Source of the DNA: Nitrospiria bacterium
Lineage (GTDB): Bacteria > Nitrospirota > Nitrospiria > JACQBZ01
Direction of reading: 5' to 3'
DNA: 64,000 bases
NCBI GenBank assembly: GCA_035498035.1
Contig: DATKAN010000023.1
Span: 1-64,000 of the forward strand
Of this stretch, positions 59,990-64,000 are shown piece by piece (the first letter of the stretch is position 1; each line of letters starts with the position of its first letter). Below the pieces are notes generated by a model. That model was not told where the DNA came from. It made no database searches and saw only the letters and a program-made list of their open reading frames with translations. The position numbers were made by a program, and so were the translations under genes.

Positions 59990-60088
59990 AGAGATCCGGC
60001 AGGATCTCTCACGCGTAGACCCCGCGTGACCCTTGCGTGCCCAACGTAAAGGCCCGGGTTCTCTTCGGAGATCCCGGGCCTTTCGTTT
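59990..60088 (+). ncRNA. Candidate ~100-nt small RNA ending in a strong terminator
   Basis: The segment starts with AGAGATCC-GGCA-GGATCTCT (59990-60009), a perfect stem with a four-base loop. A second short stem ACGCG...CGCGT follows. It ends with the intrinsic terminator AAAGGCCCGGG (60048-60058)/CCCGGGCCTTT (60073-60083), which continues into a CTC-TTCG-GAG tip and is followed by CGTTTTGTTT. A promoter lies upstream and another promoter begins just after the terminator, so the unit is self-contained. No coding frame is convincing. I recognise no known RNA family. Confidence 0.5.
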
Positions 60089-60091
60089 TGT

Positions 60092-60121
60092 TTGACATCC
60101 CAGCCCGCAGGTCCATACAAT
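60092..60121 (+). promoter_or_regulatory. Predicted promoter of the DJ-1/PfpI gene
   Basis: TTGACA (60092-60097) and TACAAT (60116-60121) have an 18-base spacer, immediately after the preceding terminator. The start would be near 60128, giving a ~130-base leader. Confidence 0.65.
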
Positions 60122-60127
60122 AGCACC

Positions 60128-60246
60128 GTTGAACCCGTGCGGCGAGTGCAATCCCCTCCTGTGCGGGAGGGATCAGCGTGCGAATGAAAAACAGGGGTTT
60201 CTCGATCCGGATCGGAGAATCCCCGGTTGGAAGGCCGGGGTTTTTC
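60128..60246 (+). promoter_or_regulatory. Structured attenuator leader of the DJ-1/PfpI gene (unidentified riboswitch-like element)
   Basis: Several stems are visible. GCAC...GTGC lies near 60124-60140, and CCCTCCtgtgcGGGAGGG near 60155-60172. A long hairpin runs GGGG-TTTCTC-GATCC (60194-60208) with GGATC-GGAGAAT-CCCC (60209-60224). The last four bases of that hairpin are also the first of a terminator, CCCCGG (60221-60226)/CCGGGG (60235-60240) plus TTTTT. The two stems are mutually exclusive, the classic antiterminator/terminator layout. The ribosome-binding site AAGGAGGG follows. I could not match it to a known riboswitch class. Confidence 0.6.
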
Positions 60247-60258
60247 AAGGAGGGTATT

Positions 60259-60810
60259 ATGAAAAGGGTGTTGGTCCCATTGGCGCCGGGTTTTGAGGAA
60301 ATAGAGGCCGTGACCGTGATCGACATACTTCGCCGGGCCGGTATTGATGTGACGGTTGCCGGAACGGTCGAGGGTGAAATTGAAGGCCGAAACAAGATCA
60401 AGGTGGCGGCGGATGTCTTGCTCGATTCCGTCACCGCGAAATTGTTCGACATGATCGTTCTTCCGGGAGGCGCGGCCGGTGCAGAGCACCTGAAGGAGAA
60501 TCCAAAGGTCAGGCAAATTCTTCAAGACATGGAGAGCCGTGGGAGTTACATCACGGCCATTTGTGCGGCCCCCCTGGTCCTATCGGCCGTCGGAATTGTT
60601 GACGGGAAAAACATCACCAGCCATCCGTCGGTTCAAAAGGACCTTTCGGAGGTGAAATACAGCGAGGATCGTGTCGTTGTAGACGGTCATATCATCACCA
60701 GCCGCGCCCCGGGCACCGCCATGGAATTTGCCATGAAACTGGTCGAGATCTTGGGAGGCCGTTCCAAAATGGAGGAGGTCAACCGGGGGGTACTCGCTCG
60801 TCTGTCATAG
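60259..60810 (+). CDS. DJ-1/PfpI family protein (YajL-like)
   Basis: This is a 183-residue protein of the DJ-1/ThiJ/PfpI superfamily. It has 'VLVPLAPGFEEIEAVTVIDIL' (with the Glu that supports the reactive cysteine), 'DMIVLPGGAAGAEHLKENPK' and the nucleophile elbow 'YITAICAAPLVLSAVG', followed by 'YSEDRVVVDGHIITSRAPGTA'. Such proteins act in repair of glycation damage, as chaperones or in redox sensing; which applies here is not clear. AAGGAGGG precedes the ATG. The gene is controlled by the attenuator leader upstream. Confidence 0.92.
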   Translation: MKRVLVPLAPGFEEIEAVTVIDILRRAGIDVTVAGTVEGEIEGRNKIKVAADVLLDSVTAKLFDMIVLPGGAAGAEHLKENPKVRQILQDMESRGSYITAICAAPLVLSAVGIVDGKNITSHPSVQKDLSEVKYSEDRVVVDGHIITSRAPGTAMEFAMKLVEILGGRSKMEEVNRGVLARLS

Positions 60811-60881
60811 GGGCCCTCGTCGCCCCCTCCATCCGCCTGAGGCGGAATGGGGCCTCTCCCTTTCGCTCACGTGGCTCGTTA
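60808..60881. repeat. Dispersed repeat family B, copy 4
   Basis: TAGGGGCCCTCGTCGCCCCC is followed by the variable hairpin CCATCCGCC-TGA-GGCGGAATGG and then GCCTCTCCCTTTCGCTCACG and GGCTCG. It begins on the stop codon of the DJ-1 gene, just as copy 1 provides the stop of tsaE. Confidence 0.85.
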
Positions 60882-60902
60882 GAAGGACCAAGGACTTTAC
60901 TC

Positions 60903-61637
60903 ATGGGTGTCACCAAAATGTCCGGTTCCATATATGCCAGGGCGATTTTTTTTGATGCGGTCGGAACGCTATTCCATGTGCGGGGAGGGGTGGGACAGGT
61001 CTATTGGGAAATTGCAAGGCCTTATGGGGTGCGAACCACACCCGAGGCGATCGAGCAAGCCTTTCACGAAATTTTTCCCAAAGCACCGCCGCTGGTCTTT
61101 TCAAGGCTTCAGGCGGGTCTTCTGAGGCGATCGGAAAAAAAATGGTGGTACGCCGTCGTTCTCGAGGTCTTCCGAAGAGTCGGAATGATCCGGAACTTCG
61201 ATCAGTATTTCGAGGAGGTATTCCGAGCCTTTGCCGGGATTCGGGGATGGGAACTCTATCCGGAGACCCGCGACGCGCTTCACGATCTGAAGAAGGCCGG
61301 ATTCGTGCTGGGCGTTATCTCAAACTTCGATTCGCGAATCCTGACGGTCTGTACGGATTTGGAGATCTTCGAGTATTTGGACTCGATTCAGATTTCGAGT
61401 CGGGAGGGCGCGGCTAAACCGGATCCCCAGATCTTTCTGAAGGCCTTGCAACATCATAACCTCCAACCCCGTGAAGCGGTGCACGTCGGCGACAGTCTGA
61501 AAGACGATGTCAAGGGTGCGGCCGCCGCCGGACTTATTCCGATCTATCTCAATCGAAGCCACCATCCAGAGGCGCCGGAGGGTGTGCTCTCGATCGAAAC
61601 CTTGACCGAAATTCTTTCATCCGTCAAACCGCTATAG
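60903..61637 (+). CDS. HAD superfamily hydrolase (subfamily IA)
   Basis: This is a 244-residue haloacid-dehalogenase-type phosphatase. The first motif is 'AIFFDAVGTLFHVRGG', where the second Asp of DxDGT is replaced by Ala-Val: D-A-V-G-T. That is the DxVGT form seen in the HAD hydrolase-like (REG2/HDHD3) group. Motif II is 'VLGVISNFDSRI', and motif IV 'AVHVGDSLKDDVKGAAAAGL'. Substrate is unknown. ATG codons at 60903 and 60918 are both possible. It stands alone between repeat B4 and the AT-rich region upstream of the MerR gene. Confidence 0.88.
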   Translation: MGVTKMSGSIYARAIFFDAVGTLFHVRGGVGQVYWEIARPYGVRTTPEAIEQAFHEIFPKAPPLVFSRLQAGLLRRSEKKWWYAVVLEVFRRVGMIRNFDQYFEEVFRAFAGIRGWELYPETRDALHDLKKAGFVLGVISNFDSRILTVCTDLEIFEYLDSIQISSREGAAKPDPQIFLKALQHHNLQPREAVHVGDSLKDDVKGAAAAGLIPIYLNRSHHPEAPEGVLSIETLTEILSSVKPL

Positions 61638-61763
61638 CTTCATATTTTATCAAATCCACAGGTTTCTGTGCAAAAATTTATTTTTAATTAATTATATAAA
61701 ACAATTTGTTATGAGACAATATTGGAAAATTTGCACATATTATAAACAAAATGTGCTTTTTTC

Positions 61764-61792
61764 TTGACTTTTATTCCACGCCGTATTATAAA
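61764..61792 (+). promoter_or_regulatory. Promoter predicted to make a leaderless MerR mRNA
   Basis: TTGACT (61764-61769) and TATAAA (61787-61792) have a 17-base spacer, which would start the RNA at 61799-61801, on the ATG. Upstream lies an inverted repeat GCACAT...ATGTGC (about 61732-61755). A direct repeat TATTATAAACA occurs at 61737 and again over the -10 element; it may be an operator. The 61638-61800 gap is otherwise AT-rich and empty. Confidence 0.7.
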
Positions 61793-61800
61793 CAGAGCGG

Positions 61801-62298
61801 ATGCATCCTAACAGGTCAACGGGCAACAATCAAAAAGACTTCTTCACCTCTCATGAGGTCGGCGAGATCATCGGTTTGACCCGGCGCCAGATTCAGCACT
61901 GGGATCACAGCGGTCTTATCAAACCGAGTTTTCGCACTCCCGGCGGTCATTCCCGCTATACCTTCCCGGATCTTGTTTCCTTCAGGACGGCGAAAAAATT
62001 GTTGGACGCGGGTGTATCGCTCCAGCGTATTCGTCAAAGCATCGGAGAGCTTCAAAGGGTCCTTCCGACCGTCAGGCGGCCGCTCGCCGAATTGACGCTC
62101 GTCGCCACAGGGGACATGGTCCTGGTATTTTATGAGGGAACGGTCTTCGAGGCGATCTCCGGTCAGCAGTGGATCGTCGAGGTGGCCGAAATTCAACAGG
62201 CCGTCGATAAGTGGCAGAAACGCGTTCGAGAGCTCGGCAAGTTTCGAAAGATTCACAAAAGTCACGGGCCGTCCCGACAGATTGATAAGGCGTCATAA
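61801..62298 (+). CDS. MerR-family regulator
   Basis: This is a 165-residue protein with a MerR-type winged helix: 'FTSHEVGEIIGLTRRQIQHWDHSGLIKPS', then the wing 'GGHSRYTFPDLV' and a second helix-turn-helix 'LLDAGVSLQRIRQSIGEL'. The C-terminal ~65 residues are not a known effector domain. No Shine-Dalgarno sequence lies before the ATG and no other Met is available before residue ~109, consistent with leaderless translation. It is followed by a ParA-type ATPase, a recurrent pairing in delta-proteobacteria-like genomes whose purpose is not established. Confidence 0.87.
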   Translation: MHPNRSTGNNQKDFFTSHEVGEIIGLTRRQIQHWDHSGLIKPSFRTPGGHSRYTFPDLVSFRTAKKLLDAGVSLQRIRQSIGELQRVLPTVRRPLAELTLVATGDMVLVFYEGTVFEAISGQQWIVEVAEIQQAVDKWQKRVRELGKFRKIHKSHGPSRQIDKAS

Positions 62299-62393
62299 TA
62301 CTTTTCTGTCGATCGTCGATCTGAATCCGATCATCGGTCGAGAATCTGTTCCATCGGAGGATATCCATTCACCGATGTAGAAAGGAGGAGTAT

Positions 62394-63278
62394 ATGCGCA
62401 CGATCTCGATCATCAATCAAAAAGGGGGATGCGGTAAAACGACGACGGCCATCAACCTGTCGGCCTCTCTTGCGAAGCTGAACCGGCGTGTGTTATTAAT
62501 TGATCTGGACCCGCAGGGCCATGCTTCTCTCGGACTGAACCTCAAACCGGAGGATCTTACCAAAGGAATGACGGAGGTCTTGACCCAGGACAGTTGCCTG
62601 GATGATGTGATCTACGAAGCGATCTGTCCCAATCTCGATCTGGCCCCCGCCAATATCACGCTCAGCTCGGCGGAGCCGCTTCTGGCGACGGCCTTGCAGA
62701 AAGAGCAGCGCCTGCTCTCCGCCATCGAGACCTTGCGGCGGACCTATCATTACATCATCATCGATTCGCCGCCCAGTCTGGGGATGTTGACCTTCAACGC
62801 ATTGAGGGCCAGCGACGAGGCGATCGTTCCGGTCGATATGGGCTATTTTTCCCTTCATGGCCTGACAAAGTTGATCGAGATCGTCGATGTGGTCGCCCGA
62901 CATACCGGTCACGAAGTGACGGTGTGGGCCCTGGCCACGATGGTGAACAGTCGCGTGCGCTTTGCTCAGGAAATTTTAGGCGAAGTGCAACGGCACTTTG
63001 TGGAGCGCACCTTCAAGACGATGATCCGTAACAATGTCAAGCTTCGCGAGGCGGCCAGACACGGTTTGCCGATCACCGAGTTTGATCCTCACTCAAAAGG
63101 AACGACGGATTATATGGGACTGGCCCAGGAGGTCGTCGCGCAGGAGGTCGAAGATTCCGTCGCCGCCGTGACGGAAAAGGTGTCGCCCATGATACCGGAA
63201 ATCGAGGCCCAGAAATTTCTGGGACCGATTCTCATCGAAGAAATCCTACCGGATCCGTCGAAACGAACGGTTATTTAA
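62394..63278 (+). CDS. ParA/Soj-family ATPase
   Basis: This is a 294-residue P-loop ATPase with the deviant Walker A 'KGGCGKTTTAINLSASL', the Walker A' 'LLIDLDPQGHASLGL' and Walker B 'YIIIDSPPSLGML'. 'ALRASDEAIVPVDMGYFSLHGL' is typical of ParA/Soj. The C-terminal ~40 residues ('EIEAQKFLGPILIEEILPDP') extend past the core and may bind its partner. AAAGGAGGAG precedes the ATG. No ParB gene is visible, and the upstream MerR gene and downstream MinD-like gene point to positioning of a cell structure or a regulatory function rather than chromosome segregation. Confidence 0.93.
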   Translation: MRTISIINQKGGCGKTTTAINLSASLAKLNRRVLLIDLDPQGHASLGLNLKPEDLTKGMTEVLTQDSCLDDVIYEAICPNLDLAPANITLSSAEPLLATALQKEQRLLSAIETLRRTYHYIIIDSPPSLGMLTFNALRASDEAIVPVDMGYFSLHGLTKLIEIVDVVARHTGHEVTVWALATMVNSRVRFAQEILGEVQRHFVERTFKTMIRNNVKLREAARHGLPITEFDPHSKGTTDYMGLAQEVVAQEVEDSVAAVTEKVSPMIPEIEAQKFLGPILIEEILPDPSKRTVI

Positions 63279-63292
63279 ACGAGGGTAAACGG

Positions 63293-64000
63293 ATGAACTC
63301 AAAGAAAAGGTCGGGAAAGGGCGTGGAAGATATTTCGCATCTTTTCCTCTCCGGTTCCGTAGCCGCGCCGGCCTTCAATCGAATGAGCCCGACGGCCCGG
63401 AAATTCGGAGAGGCCGTGACCTTGAGGACCAGGGTATGGTTAACCCTCGGGCTTGTTCCCCGTCTTCCGTCGGCTTTTTTTACAGCCAACTTGGCCGTGG
63501 AACTGGCGCGGTGCGGACGGCAGGTCCTGGTGATCGAGACGTCGCCGCTGCCCGCTCTGGACAAAGTTTTTGGAATCGCCCAGATCCAACCGTCGTTAAA
63601 CGATTTGTTGGAACAATCGCAAAAACAGATCGTTCTGGACGGACCGATGGGAATGAAGATACTGAGTTTTCGATTGTGTCCGGATGAACTCCGGGGTTTT
63701 GCTCTGGAAGAGCAGCAGATCCTCTCCCAGATCTTGCGCCAGGAGGAAGACAAGGCCGAGCAGATCCTGATTCATGCCGCTTACGAAGAAAATCCCTCTT
63801 TTGAAATATGGGCGAAGCTCGGGCAGGGGGTCATCCTCTCGGTGGATCTGAACGCCGATACGGTTCTCCAGACCTACCAAGTCTGCAAACATTTGTTTCA
63901 TCTAAATCCCGGTCTGCGAATCGGGATTCTTGGGTTCGGAAGGCAGAACAAAGAGGGATGGGCGGCGTGTATGAATAAATTAAGCGAAGCGGTGACGCGG
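63293..64000 (+). CDS. Degenerate MinD/ParA-like protein (3' truncated by window)
   Basis: The frame stays open for the remaining 236 codons. Near residues 48-82 the protein aligns by eye with a MinD/FlhG N-terminus: 'LTLGLVPRLPSAFFTANLAV' then 'ELARCGRQVLVIETSPLPAL'. The Walker A lysines and glycines (KGGVGKT) are replaced by VPRLPSA, while the following helix 'TANLAVELARCGRQVLVIE' and the 'LNDLLEQSQ' stretch are kept. It therefore looks like an ATPase-dead relative. It begins 14 bases after parA and could form heterodimers or act as a structural partner. The start ATG has GAGGG nearby. Confidence 0.75.
   Translation, partial: MNSKKRSGKGVEDISHLFLSGSVAAPAFNRMSPTARKFGEAVTLRTRVWLTLGLVPRLPSAFFTANLAVELARCGRQVLVIETSPLPALDKVFGIAQIQPSLNDLLEQSQKQIVLDGPMGMKILSFRLCPDELRGFALEEQQILSQILRQEEDKAEQILIHAAYEENPSFEIWAKLGQGVILSVDLNADTVLQTYQVCKHLFHLNPGLRIGILGFGRQNKEGWAACMNKLSEAVTR

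Noticed and set aside
60178-60258. In-frame N-terminal extension of the DJ-1 protein from a GTG
   Set aside because: The segment is made of the antiterminator and terminator stems. A strong ribosome-binding site lies in front of ATG 60259, which gives the normal family N-terminus.
1-64000. Search for CRISPR arrays, rRNA and tRNA genes
   Set aside because: No regularly spaced repeats with unique spacers, no rRNA signature stretches and no cloverleaf with T-loop GTTCRA were seen by eye.

Overview
This is a GC-rich chromosomal window from a diderm (Gram-negative-type) bacterium. The evidence for an outer membrane is the set of outer-membrane beta-barrels, lipoproteins with lipobox cysteines, an RND tripartite efflux pump and LpoB/TonB-like envelope proteins. 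The core genes are ordinary, but the accessory content (GAF-sigma54 activator with STAS and DUF2917 genes, MerR-ParA pair, myxobacterial Glt/AgmX-like cluster, c-di-GMP riboswitch before a haem lipoprotein) suggests an uncultured lineage near Nitrospirota, NC10 or the former Deltaproteobacteria. The phylum cannot be fixed from this sequence alone.

Layout. Position 2-829 is the 3' end of an adhesin-like CARDB protein. 1137-12708 (+) is a translation/RNA operon: rimP-nusA-infB-DUF503-rbfA-DHH-truB-rpsO-pnp-M16 protease, with a promoter and a rimP-type leader hairpin. 22307-12714 (-) is a convergent housekeeping operon: pdxJ-acpS-nnrD-tsaE-UDG-HIT-lapA-mutS-diguanylate cyclase, peppered with palindromic repeats that have entered coding sequence. 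22531-28451 (+) is an envelope lipoprotein cluster (two LPP20-like proteins, a secreted S1C protease, LpoB, COG3014). 28689-39577 (+) is a sigma54 regulatory unit: a triple-GAF enhancer-binding protein, a near-consensus -24/-12 promoter, five small genes, a metallo-beta-lactamase-fold protein and a complete RND pump. 39665-43565 (-) holds a membrane metalloprotease, a HIT-like protein, CysQ, a VapBC-like toxin-antitoxin pair, and a DUF2283/nuclease-fold pair, amid repeat debris.

44137-59823 (+) is the most distinctive part. A c-di-GMP-I riboswitch with an intrinsic terminator precedes a triheme lipoprotein with a beta-propeller (hydrazine-synthase-alpha-like) and a second small cytochrome-like lipoprotein. 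Two outer-membrane barrels follow, then a TlpA-DUF4266-DUF3570-ApbE block, then a tightly overlapping TPR/AgmX set resembling the myxobacterial Glt trans-envelope complex. No TolQR/AglRQS motor is encoded alongside it. The genes overlap by ATGA/GTGA junctions almost throughout, so the riboswitch may govern much of the run.

59824-64000 holds a candidate small RNA, a structured attenuator leader before a DJ-1/PfpI gene, a HAD phosphatase, and a MerR-ParA-MinD-like trio. The MerR gene looks leaderless, and the last protein (cut by the window end) has lost the Walker A motif. No rRNA, tRNA, CRISPR array or intact insertion sequence was seen.
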